From: Methylophaga thalassica MP
Lineage (GTDB): Bacteria > Pseudomonadota > Gammaproteobacteria > Nitrosococcales > Methylophagaceae
Reading direction: 5' to 3'
DNA: 64,000 nucleotides
Assembly (NCBI RefSeq): GCF_000214595.1
Contig: NZ_AFIG01000002.1
Coordinates: 105,876 to 169,875 of the forward strand
The notes under the pieces were generated by a model. It was not told the DNA's origin and did not search any database. It was given only the letters and a program-made list of their open reading frames with translations. Positions 34,960-48,162 of this stretch are shown piece by piece (the stretch's first letter is position 1; every line of letters starts with the position of its first letter). The position numbers were made by a program, and so were the translations under genes.

Positions 34960-36113
34960 TGCAAGCTTTAGTTAAGTTTCTTCAATTGGATAGCAGCAGC
35001 AGATGGCAGCTTTTTGAAACTGATACTGAAGAAGAACTCTACGATATTCCAGGTTTGGGAGACACTATAGAGTCAGTCATTCCTATCCCTTTCAATCTAA
35101 AGCTTGGTAGAACAGAGTTAGCGTTATCGGAGCAGCTACTTTTAGTTGCTCAAGTTGCAACCCTTGTTGATTCAGGGGCAAAGGTGGCAAAAGGTATTAT
35201 GGAAATCGTCGATTCTGCGGACTTCCTTAAAAAGTTCAGAAATGATCCTAGACTGAATCATGCGAGTAAGGTCTCGGATTACCTAGGAATTTTTGGCGTT
35301 AGTAGGACCGTAAAATTGCTAGTTATAGCAGGTGAAAAGTCAGGGCGTCTAAGTGAATCCCTGAATTCTGCTGTAGAAAACATTGAACAGGATCTGGAAC
35401 TGCAGAAAATTAGTGGCGCCGACATGAAAGTGGGCGTTTTTTATCTCATTGGTGGCTTGCTATCGATCTTTATATCTAGTCTAGCACTCGGTGATGCTGC
35501 CCAAAATATGATCGATGTTCCAGCAATTAAAGATAATTCAGCAACGCATTTAATAGCTGGTTTCTACCATTTCATGACTGAGCAAACCGTACTTTTTATA
35601 GTAATAATTGCTGGCATCATCAGCTTATTAACATACCTATGGCAAAACGTTGTTGGGTTTAGGCAATTTCCAATCGCGAAATCATTAAGCGAGCTAATTA
35701 AGTCTAGACGGTCAGCAAACTTTCTATCCACATGGATTCCACTTTACCTATCAGGTATCGATAACGATAAGTCATTGGAATTAATCTCAAAGAATTTAAG
35801 CGGTGAAAATAAAAGAGCTACTGAAACTATTCAAGAAGGAGTTAATGCAGGTTCTACTATCCCGGCCAGTCTTTTCTCTAATTACTGGTCATCCAGCCTC
35901 ATATTAGGTTTGAAAAGCTTCGATGACGCACATGATGAGGCAAGGAGAAAATTACTGGCTAGAGTGAGAAGACTTTTACTGACTGAAATTCTAGTCACAG
36001 GTAAACGCTTTTCAGGTATAGCACTTAAAGCTGGACTAACCTCTGGCTCTATATCTGTTCTATTAATGGCATTAGGCTTTTACGCGCCAATGTTCTTTTC
36101 AAGGGCTGGATAA
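34959..36113 (+). CDS. pilR: Pilus inner-membrane platform protein PilR (GspF-like)
   Basis: Protein of 384 residues with two GspF-like halves, each helical with membrane segments (VGVFYLIGGLLSIFISSLALG; TVLFIVIIAGIISLLTYLW; SGSISVLLMALGFYAPMFF). The motif VIAGEKSGRLSESLN is typical of the family. It anchors the ATPase and the pilin-inserting machinery. The start overlaps the stop of the pilin gene by one base. Confidence 0.85.
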   Translation: MQALVKFLQLDSSSRWQLFETDTEEELYDIPGLGDTIESVIPIPFNLKLGRTELALSEQLLLVAQVATLVDSGAKVAKGIMEIVDSADFLKKFRNDPRLNHASKVSDYLGIFGVSRTVKLLVIAGEKSGRLSESLNSAVENIEQDLELQKISGADMKVGVFYLIGGLLSIFISSLALGDAAQNMIDVPAIKDNSATHLIAGFYHFMTEQTVLFIVIIAGIISLLTYLWQNVVGFRQFPIAKSLSELIKSRRSANFLSTWIPLYLSGIDNDKSLELISKNLSGENKRATETIQEGVNAGSTIPASLFSNYWSSSLILGLKSFDDAHDEARRKLLARVRRLLLTEILVTGKRFSGIALKAGLTSGSISVLLMALGFYAPMFFSRAG

Positions 36114-36605
36114 GTGAAGCAGCAAGGTTTTACTTTAGTTGAATTGCTAATTGTCTTGATGGTGATGGCAATTATTGCAGTAGCACTACTGCCGACAGCC
36201 ATTCGTAGTATGGACAGTTATCGAGTCATAGCAACTGTTGAGGAAATGAAGGCCATAGCAGGCTTTGCTGAACTTGCTCGTCAACTACCAGGCGGTGACC
36301 AGTTCAATAATTCCACTACCAAAGCAGTGGCTAGCTTTCTTGAATCCTATGACGTTACAAACATTGGCATGTCGTCAACATCTGATAAAAAGAATCATTG
36401 GTCAGAATCTTACCTTATAACGACAACGGGAAAAGCTGCACAGGTTACGACCACTGTTCCATTAAAAGGCATTAATCCATTTGAAGTTATTGCTAAATCA
36501 TCAGGTACGGGAACGTCTCTAACTTACACCCATCGAGTTAGTCCAGATAACTACACCAGACTTATGCATGTGCGTGGCAATAAGCATATTCTTTATTTGG
36601 AATAA
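36114..36605 (+). CDS. Minor prepilin
   Basis: Protein of 163 residues starting at GTG. The leader is very short (MKQQG), then FTLVELLIVLMVMAIIAVALLPTAI, a standard prepilin N-terminus. No cysteine is visible in the mature part. It starts immediately after pilR and is followed by two larger pilin-like proteins, so it is probably a minor pilin. Confidence 0.75.
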   Translation: MKQQGFTLVELLIVLMVMAIIAVALLPTAIRSMDSYRVIATVEEMKAIAGFAELARQLPGGDQFNNSTTKAVASFLESYDVTNIGMSSTSDKKNHWSESYLITTTGKAAQVTTTVPLKGINPFEVIAKSSGTGTSLTYTHRVSPDNYTRLMHVRGNKHILYLE

Positions 36606-36608
36606 AAA

Positions 36609-37661
36609 ATGGAAAAAATAAATAACCAAGCTGGTTTTACTCTCATTGAGCTGATGATAAGCATGTTGATCGTCAGTGTTCTCATTGTGCCTTTCGTATA
36701 TCAAAAACAGGTTAAGTACAAAGAAGAGCTGGATGCAATTACATTAAGTGAAATTCAGGATATTGGTACCAGCGCTCAAAACTATGCCGCAGAACAAAAC
36801 TTATCCTGGCCAGATGAAGAAAATCAATGTAGTTCAGCAATCTCATTAATGAAGAACGAGGGCTATTTAAGTGGTCTCAGTGATAACTCAGTTTTTGACA
36901 CAGCTTATAAAACTACATGCACGTCCAGTCCAGGAAGCAGATTCTCAGTTGAAGTTGATACCAAAACTACTTCACAAGCTGAAATTATAGCGAGTTACCT
37001 TGCTTCAAGTGTAGTAACAGGAAAAACGGTTAGCTATTCAATCCCACTACCATCATCTATACCTGCCTTAGAACACTTGCTACCAAGAGATGGCTCACGC
37101 CCGATGACAGGTGATCTAGATTTAGGTGATAACAATATAGTGAATATCAATGATGCAACAGCTAAAGGCGATATCGAAGCAGATAGAATCATAACTACCA
37201 AGATACTCGATAAAGATGACCCTGATTACTATATTGATCTGAATAATTCATCGCACATGAATAATGTATCTATGGATGTGGCTAGTCTTGAAAACAGCTA
37301 TGTGCTCGGTGATGCATGCAAAACAAAACAGATTGGCACAACAATTAATGGTGAGCTTCTAACCTGTGTATCAGGAGTTTGGACTCGTGGCGGTTCGTCC
37401 GTTCAGCTTAAGGCTAGCACGGCTTCACATGGTCAAGTAGTAAAACCTATTGATGGTTTTACCCCGGACCAATGTGTCATCTCACTATCGGGTGTTCCAT
37501 ATAAAAATGATGGAGGTTACAAAAGAAGTCGACATTTCTCTCATTACTACAACTTAAGAGCTGATGGTTGGCAAGTGATGGCAGGGGTAAGAGATATTTC
37601 CGACAACCGGCTTCGCCACACTTCAGCAGTCATTCAGTATTCTCTTGTTTGTAGTTCATGA
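36609..37661 (+). CDS. PilV-like minor pilin/adhesin, copy 1
   Basis: Protein of 350 residues with a prepilin leader (MEKINNQAG-FTLIELMISMLIVSVLIVPF). Residues up to about 180 are closely similar to the next gene product (AEQNL-WPDE-NQC, GYL, PSSIPAL-HLLPRDGSRPMTG). The RPMTGDLDLGDNNIVNIND stretch recalls a repeat of phage tail fibres. The C-terminal 170 residues differ from copy 2 and hold several cysteines, probably the receptor-binding tip as in R64 PilV. Overlaps the next gene by four bases. Confidence 0.8.
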   Translation: MEKINNQAGFTLIELMISMLIVSVLIVPFVYQKQVKYKEELDAITLSEIQDIGTSAQNYAAEQNLSWPDEENQCSSAISLMKNEGYLSGLSDNSVFDTAYKTTCTSSPGSRFSVEVDTKTTSQAEIIASYLASSVVTGKTVSYSIPLPSSIPALEHLLPRDGSRPMTGDLDLGDNNIVNINDATAKGDIEADRIITTKILDKDDPDYYIDLNNSSHMNNVSMDVASLENSYVLGDACKTKQIGTTINGELLTCVSGVWTRGGSSVQLKASTASHGQVVKPIDGFTPDQCVISLSGVPYKNDGGYKRSRHFSHYYNLRADGWQVMAGVRDISDNRLRHTSAVIQYSLVCSS

Positions 37662-38722
37662 AACATAGTATGAGAACTAATAAAGGCTTCACATTGATAG
37701 AGCTGTTGTTGGTAATGATGATAACCAGCATTTTGGTTGGGCCATATATCTACCAAAAAACAGTGGAGCTTAAGGATGAGCGAGTAAGAATCACCATGAG
37801 CGAAATATCAGATATTGCTACTAGTGCTCAGAACTATGCTGCCGAGCAAAACTTAAAATGGCCAGATGAAGATAATCAATGTCGTTCAGCAATTTCGCTT
37901 ATGCGAGATGACGGTTATCTAGGTAGTTTAAGTGATATTTCCATCTATGAAACAAGCTACTCAACATTATGTTCTAGCATTAACGGCAGTCGTTTTTTTG
38001 TTGAAGTAGAGACTAAAACCTCTGCAGAGGCCGAGATTCTTGCTAGTTATTTACCTTCTAGCGATGCTAGTGGAAAATCAATTAGCTTTTCAGTTCCTCT
38101 ACCTTCATCCATACCGGCATTAGATCATCTTCTCCCCAGAGATGGGTCACGTCCTATGACCGGAAATCTGAATTTAGATAACAATGATATCGAAGATGTT
38201 AACCAAATTAGCACTGAAACTGTTCTCCTAAACTCAGTAGTTACAAAAGGAAGCTCATGTTCAAAAAATGGCCTCATTGCTCGTAACAATGGTGGACTAA
38301 TACTCAGTTGTAACCAAGGTGTATGGACAGGTGCTGCTGGTAGTCCTGAAGGAATGCTCGCACATTTCTATCTAGATTCTTGTCCTGATGGCTGGAAAGT
38401 AGCCGATGGAAGTCAGGGAACAATTGATGCCAGGGGTAAGTTTTTAAGATCTCTTGATTTAGGGCGTGGGTTAGATCTTGGGAGGAACCTTGGAAGCACC
38501 CAAGGAGATGCCATCAGAAATATTACAGGCAGCGGTATTGCTAGTGGTGGATATGCTAATGCAAGAGGGGCTTTCTACAAATCAAGTGGTTATAACCCAC
38601 AAGACTTTAATGGTTCAGAGCAGCACTATACTGCAAATTTTGATGCCTCCAGAGTAGTACCTACAGCTAATGAGAATCGGCCAGTAAATCTTGCACTATT
38701 AACTTGCCAGAAGTTTGATTAA
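37658..38722 (+). CDS. PilV-like minor pilin/adhesin, copy 2
   Basis: Protein of 354 residues. The leader (MKHSMRTNKG-FTLIELLLVMMITSILVGPY) and the first ~185 residues match copy 1. The tip domain is different: GWKVADGSQGTIDARGKFLRS and later G-rich sequence resemble phage tail-collar/tail-fibre tips. A tandem pair of complete genes takes the place of the R64 shufflon, and both tips could be displayed. Confidence 0.8.
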   Translation: MKHSMRTNKGFTLIELLLVMMITSILVGPYIYQKTVELKDERVRITMSEISDIATSAQNYAAEQNLKWPDEDNQCRSAISLMRDDGYLGSLSDISIYETSYSTLCSSINGSRFFVEVETKTSAEAEILASYLPSSDASGKSISFSVPLPSSIPALDHLLPRDGSRPMTGNLNLDNNDIEDVNQISTETVLLNSVVTKGSSCSKNGLIARNNGGLILSCNQGVWTGAAGSPEGMLAHFYLDSCPDGWKVADGSQGTIDARGKFLRSLDLGRGLDLGRNLGSTQGDAIRNITGSGIASGGYANARGAFYKSSGYNPQDFNGSEQHYTANFDASRVVPTANENRPVNLALLTCQKFD

Positions 38723-38776
38723 AAATACTACTTCGTAAATAAGCCAAAATATTAGAAAAAAATGAGCTAAGAATAA

Positions 38777-39751
38777 ATGAAACCTAACTTAAATGATTTA
38801 AAAATTTATAGCGAATTTGCTGTGGCTACAATAGGCAATGATGTTCAAATCATCAAAGAGGGAGAGCAGTGGGAAACCTTATCAGGTTTATATAAGGAAA
38901 TACTTGATGTTTATAAACCTGATAAACCAACAGAGGTTAATGATCCCTCAATAGAATGGGATGGTGACAGATGGCGTTGTCAAGTATACAACTCAGCCTA
39001 TGGATGGGGATGTGCACTAAGACGAAATCCGAGCAAAATTCCTCATTTAGTTGAGGAGTTAAAATTTATCCCTAATGAGATCATGCCTTTGACTCAGGGA
39101 ACAGGCCTCGTATTGATTGCAGGCCCTACTGGTGGGGGTAAAACAACGACGATGGCTTCGATATTAGATTATCTCAGTCAATCAAAAAGCTTAGGTCAAA
39201 CAGTAACGATTGAAGAGCCAATCGAATACATGCATACAAACCCTCTTATTACACAGCGAGAAGTCGGTGTAACCGTAAATGGCTTTTTTGAAGGTGTTCA
39301 TGAAGCAATGAGACAGTTTCCTAAGAATATTGTCATAGGTGAAATTAGACATCCTGATACTGCTGAGGCGGCAGTCCAGGCTGGTCTAACCGGTCATAGA
39401 GTATTTGCAACTTTACATGCTGAAAACATTGCTGATGTTATAACTAGAATGTTTGCGTTACTTGACGATCAACATGACCAGCTATTCCCTCAAGCCTTAC
39501 AAGGAATAATTTGTCAGCATTTAGTTCACGGTGTGGATGGCAATACATACTGTATATACGAGAGTATCAGGGTCACTCAACAAGTAAGAAGTATATTGAC
39601 TGAAGGAACTACAGCACTTCCAAGATTAAACCACGAAATGTATCAGCAGAAACGAAAAACACTGTCTGAATTTGCTCACAAGTTAGTCATATCAGGTCAA
39701 CTTCATCCAGAAGAAGTCACCAGATGGAGCAAAAACATTCAACGTTTTTAA
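38777..39751 (+). CDS. PilT-like pilus ATPase
   Basis: Protein of 324 residues of the GspE/PilT family with Walker A AGPTGGGKTTT, TIEEPIEYM, Walker B KNIVIGEIRH and FATLHAENI. Length and the lack of a long N-terminal domain fit a retraction-type ATPase (PilT). R64-type thin pilus operons do not always have one. It is the last gene of the operon; a hairpin follows. Confidence 0.8.
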   Translation: MKPNLNDLKIYSEFAVATIGNDVQIIKEGEQWETLSGLYKEILDVYKPDKPTEVNDPSIEWDGDRWRCQVYNSAYGWGCALRRNPSKIPHLVEELKFIPNEIMPLTQGTGLVLIAGPTGGGKTTTMASILDYLSQSKSLGQTVTIEEPIEYMHTNPLITQREVGVTVNGFFEGVHEAMRQFPKNIVIGEIRHPDTAEAAVQAGLTGHRVFATLHAENIADVITRMFALLDDQHDQLFPQALQGIICQHLVHGVDGNTYCIYESIRVTQQVRSILTEGTTALPRLNHEMYQQKRKTLSEFAHKLVISGQLHPEEVTRWSKNIQRF

Positions 39752-39761
39752 TCTGGTTCTA

Positions 39762-39793
39762 AAACAAACAGTTAAGGCCATAAATGTTTGTTT
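39762..39793 (+). terminator. Hairpin after the pilus operon
   Basis: Perfect 9-bp inverted repeat AAACAAACA/TGTTTGTTT with a 14-base loop. It is AT-rich and has no long T-tract, so termination would be partial. It lies between the converging pilus operon and CDF gene. Confidence 0.5.
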
Positions 39794-39852
39794 ATGTCTT
39801 CCTTGATTAGTTTCAGAAGATAAAGCTTTAACAGACAGCGTAAGTTACGTAT

Positions 39853-40818
39853 CTACTTAGTAGTTTTGTCTGACTTTTCATGATTGTGCCTTGGCTGAAA
39901 TATTTCATGATCTTTAGAATCATCAGCAATAAGGCTGCACATCACACTCTCTTGACGCCAATCAAGCGCAACTGTCGCATGATCAATATTGAAATGCGAT
40001 CGTAGTTCTCTTTCAACTAATTGCTCTATTTTACGAGCAGGCTCACTTTCCACTGGCCGTACATGAAGAGTGGCCATCCTGCGCCCTGAACTGATCTGCC
40101 ACGTGTGGATATGACTGACAGATTCAATTTCTGGGATAGTCTTCATTAGATGGTTTTCTATCTCTTCTGGGGAAGCACCTTCAGGTACCCCCTCAAGAAG
40201 AATATGTAGAGATTGACGGAGTAGTTTCCATGCAGTTCGCAAAATAAGAAGAGAGACGATGATGGAGAGAATTGGGTCAACTGGTGTCCAATTTGTGTAA
40301 TAGATAATGATAGCTGCCATTATAGCCCCTATCGATCCCAGTAAATCTCCAAGCACATGTGCAATAGCACCTCTAATATTGACGTGCTCGTTATCACCAC
40401 GTGAGAGTATCCACAACGCGAGAATATTAACTAAGAGGCCTGCTATAGCAACGATTAACATGGGGCCACTCAGAATTTGGGGCGGCTCCTGAATTCGCTC
40501 CCAAGCTTCGAAAAATATCCAACCCACAATAATAAACAGTGTCACAGAGTTAATGAAGCCAGCAATAACTTCAAATCTAGAGTAACCGTAGGTTCGCCTT
40601 GTATCCGGCTTTCTCCTTCCTATTCGAAAAGCTATATATGCCAGAGCTAATGCCGCAGCATCTGTAAACATATGACCAGCATCAGCAATCAATGCAAGTG
40701 ACCCGGAGATAATACCTCCGGCAATTTCTACAATCATAAATGAAAAAATTAACAAGAAAGACACAAAGACTTTTTGTTCATTTTGGTTGTTTAGCATGGA
40801 CTCATGAGAATGTGGCAT
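39853..40818 (-). CDS. CDF-family divalent cation exporter (CzcD/ZitB-like)
   Basis: Protein of about 321 residues. Six helices with the metal-site motifs DAGHMFTD (TM2) and HVLGDLLGS (TM5), followed by a cytoplasmic domain with HIHTWQISSG and HVRPVES. Cation diffusion facilitators export Zn, Cd or Co in exchange for protons. The start at the ATG at 40818 has AGAGAG upstream; the TTG at 40839 is less likely. It is separated from the ArnT-like gene by about 200 bases and from the pilus operon by a hairpin. Confidence 0.9.
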   Translation of the reverse strand: MPHSHESMLNNQNEQKVFVSFLLIFSFMIVEIAGGIISGSLALIADAGHMFTDAAALALAYIAFRIGRRKPDTRRTYGYSRFEVIAGFINSVTLFIIVGWIFFEAWERIQEPPQILSGPMLIVAIAGLLVNILALWILSRGDNEHVNIRGAIAHVLGDLLGSIGAIMAAIIIYYTNWTPVDPILSIIVSLLILRTAWKLLRQSLHILLEGVPEGASPEEIENHLMKTIPEIESVSHIHTWQISSGRRMATLHVRPVESEPARKIEQLVERELRSHFNIDHATVALDWRQESVMCSLIADDSKDHEIFQPRHNHEKSDKTTK

Positions 40819-41019
40819 AAAAGACTCTCTGATATTCAATGATTAGGCCAGCAACTGCTAGCTTCACATAGCTATAAGTAATAATAACAGCAGATGAAAG
40901 TTAGATACGCTTTTCAAAGAATGCTTAATCTAATCTTGGTTTAAAACTTACTACTTAATCCTTTCTGTTTATTTGTTTTCTTTTATTATTAAAAAATATA
41001 TATATTAAACTTATCAAAC

Positions 41020-42492
41020 TCACTCATCAGCCTTCAAAGTATATTTGAAAAGCATATATCTCTTATTTTCATATAGTGCTGAACTGATGATTCCTTTTTC
41101 AGTTAGATTTTTTACATCTTTTTTTCGAACAGCTAAAAATATGGAGTTTCCAGGGCTTACTGATAAACCATTAATCACCGTAGATTGATTAATTGACTTC
41201 ACCTTATTTGAACTATAAAACCTCGCTGAGAAAGGTAATCTGCCAACATAAAAAACATTCTCCAATCCCTTTTCTGAAATTACTTCTGCTCTAACAATTA
41301 GTCCTTTCTCTGATTTGATATTGTCAGGATTTAAACCTAACCATAAACCATAGACAGAAAAAGCTAATGGTATAAGGAGTGTCAACGACATACTTGTCCA
41401 GAAGTTGGATGTTACCCTTGAGTCATTTGCCACCAATCCCCCTGTGGCAAGAGCTAGAAAAGGCAAGCTTGGAAGAACATATGTCCACAAAATATTGCCA
41501 GCGAATGTAAAAAACACACTGGGGACTAATATTGCCGATAATAAAATGAGTCTGGTATCAGGGAGCTCAGATTTACATACAGAGGGTTTTAAATTGCCTC
41601 TACGCAGAGAGCCAAAATATCGATAGAGCATCAACAAAGGCCATGGTAGAAATGCGATTATCAAATATAGCCAGACCGTCCCTCTTGGGAAGTCATGTGC
41701 ATTGCCATACAAATCACCTTCCCAGCCACTAATGACGAAGCGCTTAAAATGTTCACCAATGATAAAGTAGTCGATAAACCCAGGAGTTTTTATTTCTGCA
41801 AGTACGTACCACGGAAGTGTTAAGAGTATTGCTAGAAGAATGCCTCTTAGCCATGGCAACAGTCTCCATAATCGTATCCAAGCATTGTTTACGATGACCC
41901 AGACTAATATTGGGCCACTTGAAATGACAAACGCTAACGGACCTTTCGATAATGCTCCAATCACCAACCCTATAAAAAATAACCATGACCAAAGGTTACT
42001 ACCGTTGCGAAGCCTAATGATGAAGCTTCCAATCGTGAGTGTCGTGCCTAACACAAAAAATGCATCAGTCATTACTGTAGCTGCACTGATAAACCCCAGA
42101 GTACTGCTTGCATATATTAACCCGGCTATTAATGCATAATGCTTTGCCGACTCAGAAAAAGGCCGTCTGTGCAGGTGTAAGCCCACTTGATAAATTATCG
42201 TAATTATTCCAAGACTCGCTAACCAGGCTGGAAATCTTCCAGCAAACTCAGATATACCAAATAATTTGAATGACAAAGCCTGTAACCAAAATGAAAGTGG
42301 AGGTTTACCCCAAAAGGGTACTCCTTCATCAAACCACGGGGTAATCCAGTCTCCAGTCTGAACCATTAGTCTTGCTATTTCTGCGTACCTAGCTTCAGTA
42401 GTATCTGCATATGGAATAAGCCAGGCCAAAAATAACCTTGCAAGCATTATAGTGCTTAACATAAAAAACAGATTTCTCATACTAATGTTCAT
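41020..42492 (-). CDS. ArnT/PMT-family membrane glycosyltransferase
   Basis: Protein of 490 residues with many membrane helices and the family patterns YADTTEARYAEIARLM and GVPFWGKPPLSFWLQA, the latter resembling the catalytic loop of ArnT-type enzymes. These enzymes move a sugar from a polyprenyl carrier onto lipid A or other periplasmic acceptors. With GtrB and GtrA upstream in overlapping frames, the three probably form one lipid-linked sugar pathway. The start ATG overlaps the gtrB stop. Confidence 0.82.
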   Translation of the reverse strand: MNISMRNLFFMLSTIMLARLFLAWLIPYADTTEARYAEIARLMVQTGDWITPWFDEGVPFWGKPPLSFWLQALSFKLFGISEFAGRFPAWLASLGIITIIYQVGLHLHRRPFSESAKHYALIAGLIYASSTLGFISAATVMTDAFFVLGTTLTIGSFIIRLRNGSNLWSWLFFIGLVIGALSKGPLAFVISSGPILVWVIVNNAWIRLWRLLPWLRGILLAILLTLPWYVLAEIKTPGFIDYFIIGEHFKRFVISGWEGDLYGNAHDFPRGTVWLYLIIAFLPWPLLMLYRYFGSLRRGNLKPSVCKSELPDTRLILLSAILVPSVFFTFAGNILWTYVLPSLPFLALATGGLVANDSRVTSNFWTSMSLTLLIPLAFSVYGLWLGLNPDNIKSEKGLIVRAEVISEKGLENVFYVGRLPFSARFYSSNKVKSINQSTVINGLSVSPGNSIFLAVRKKDVKNLTEKGIISSALYENKRYMLFKYTLKADE

Positions 42493-43476
42493 AAGTTAAT
42501 AATTCTCTGCTTAGATCTTGAATTATCATCGTGCGACTCGATAAATTCAGAAACTATGAAGAGGGGACGTTGTTTACTTTCTGTGTAAATCTTCCCAATA
42601 TACTCACCGAGAACACCTAAACATAAAAACTGTAATCCAAAGAAGAATGTAATCAGACAAAATAGTAGATTATAATCAATCACTTCATGAGTAGATGTGG
42701 TGCCTATATTACTGACGAACATAGATAGAATTGATGTGGCTAAGAGAGCAATACCCAAAAAAAATGAGATACGAAGTGGCTTGTAAGAAAATGAAGTTAT
42801 TCCATCCAGAGCAAGTGTAAATAATTTAAGATAATTCCATTTAGTAATTCCAGCTGCACGCTGCTCACGGTCAAACTCTATTATTTTAGTATCCATCCCC
42901 ACCCATGCAAAAATTCCTTTCATATACCTATTTCTCTCGGGAAGCTGGTTTACTGCATCAACCACTTGACGACTCATGAGCCTAAAGTCGCCAGTGTCTG
43001 TAGGTATAGGAATATCGCTGATGTAGCTTATAAATCGATAAAATAAATATGCATAAGTTCTTTTAGCCCAACCATCCCCATGACGTGATCGTCTCTTCAT
43101 CAAAACAACGTCTGCTCCTTGTTTCCAAGCGGAAACCATTTCTGGGATACAGTGCGGGGGATCTTGTAAATCAGCATCAATTAAGATTACAGCATCCCCT
43201 TTTGCATATTGTAACCCAGCTGTAACAGCCGCTTCTTTTCCGAAGTTACGAGATAAGCTTAAAATACGAATTTGCTTGAATCTATTTTTTGCAAACCTTA
43301 ATTTATTTACAGTATTGTCTCTGCTGCCATCATCAACAAATAAGAATTCGAACTTATATGGCATAGAGCCCGTAACTTGGTCGAGCGTCTGCAACAATTT
43401 GGAGAGTACGGCCTCTTCATTGAATACAGGAATCAAAATAGTTATTAAATGACTCCTTGCGTCATTGATACATGGT

Positions 43477-43490
<14 letters not shown>
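42489..43490 (-). CDS. GtrB/DPM1-like polyprenyl-phosphate glycosyltransferase
   Basis: GT2-family protein of 333 residues with VFNEEAVLSKLL, LFVDDGSRDNT and LIDADLQDPP, and two C-terminal membrane helices, as in GtrB/ArnC-type transferases. It puts a sugar onto undecaprenyl phosphate on the cytoplasmic side. I prefer the ATG at 43490, with AGAAGG about ten bases upstream, to that at 43499. Overlaps gtrA. Confidence 0.85.
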
Positions 43491-47063
<3,573 letters not shown>

Positions 47064-47077
47064 TAAATACTCCGGGC

Positions 47078-48142
47078 TCAGTGACTGTGTGCTGCACCTG
47101 ACTTTTCAAGGTCAGCTTTTAGTAAGTAACTATTAGCAACAACAATTACATCACCGAGGTTTAGTCCAGTTAAAACTTCCACATGTGAATAATCGTTGAG
47201 GCCAAGCTCCACTGGTCTGGGTACAAACGATTCGGCATCCTTGATAAACACTACGTTTTTGCCTTCATATTCTTGAAGTGCAGTGTTCGGGATACGTAAT
47301 GCAGCTTGCTTTTGATTTACAACTACATCACCACGAAGAAGCATTCCTGGAAATAACTGTGTTGATTTAGTCTTGATAGGGACTCGCGCCAGAATATAGG
47401 GCTCGTTTACTGCATTGGGTATGAGTTGTTGGATACTAGAAATAAGGGTTTCGTCACCATAACTTAAGATAACTTCCTGATCAGGTTTAATTATACTAGA
47501 TTGTGATGGAAATACTTTTAGTTCTGCCCAGAGAGATTGGCTATCTGTAATAGTGAATAGTGTTTCTGTATTAGCTATTTCACCTGATGACGCATGCTTG
47601 GCAGTAATAGTGCCAGATATTGGTGCCCTGACAGTGTATGATTGCAAGCTAGAGTTAGATTCGATGGTAGCTAAGACTTGTCCTTTCTTAACATACTCCC
47701 CATAAGAGACTTTTACGGAAGTCATTCTTCCAGGAAATTGCGCAGTCACATGACTCACTGCGTCAGGAGAAATTTTGGCTGTTCCATAAATACGGGTAGT
47801 TTGACTAATCGTTCCTGGTCCAACTTGTTGAGTTTCTATGGAGTTAGCTCTAGCCATTTCACTGTCCATATATACTGCTTCTGTTTTTTCTCCTTCATGA
47901 TCATGTTCGTTTTCTTCTGAGCCATGCCCTTCAGTCTCTGAATCATGCCCTTCAGTGACTGAATCCTCCCCATCTTTGGCATGTGCTGAAGGAGCTTTTT
48001 GTCCTGCCTCATTATGTGAGTGATTGTCTTCTTGTTGATGTGACTCAGCTGCCATCAGGCTATTTTGATTCGTAACTATCAGACCTAAGGCAAATAACAC
48101 AACTGCAGATAATTTCGACAAACTGTAAGTTTTTGTATTCAT
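47078..48142 (-). CDS. czcB: CzcB-type membrane-fusion protein, second copy
   Basis: Periplasmic adaptor of 354 residues with a signal peptide (VVLFALGLIVTNQNSLMAAES) followed by a His/Glu-rich stretch (HQQEDNHSHNEAGQ, HDSETEGHGSEENEHDHEGE) that probably binds metal. Barrel-sandwich and beta-barrel regions follow (TSVKVSYGEYVKKGQVLATIES, APISGTITAKHASSGEI). It ends KSGAAHSH. It is intact, unlike its two partners, and belongs to the second czc operon. Confidence 0.88.
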   Translation of the reverse strand: MNTKTYSLSKLSAVVLFALGLIVTNQNSLMAAESHQQEDNHSHNEAGQKAPSAHAKDGEDSVTEGHDSETEGHGSEENEHDHEGEKTEAVYMDSEMARANSIETQQVGPGTISQTTRIYGTAKISPDAVSHVTAQFPGRMTSVKVSYGEYVKKGQVLATIESNSSLQSYTVRAPISGTITAKHASSGEIANTETLFTITDSQSLWAELKVFPSQSSIIKPDQEVILSYGDETLISSIQQLIPNAVNEPYILARVPIKTKSTQLFPGMLLRGDVVVNQKQAALRIPNTALQEYEGKNVVFIKDAESFVPRPVELGLNDYSHVEVLTGLNLGDVIVVANSYLLKADLEKSGAAHSH

Positions 48143-48162
48143 TGTATTTCCTATGCTCTTAT

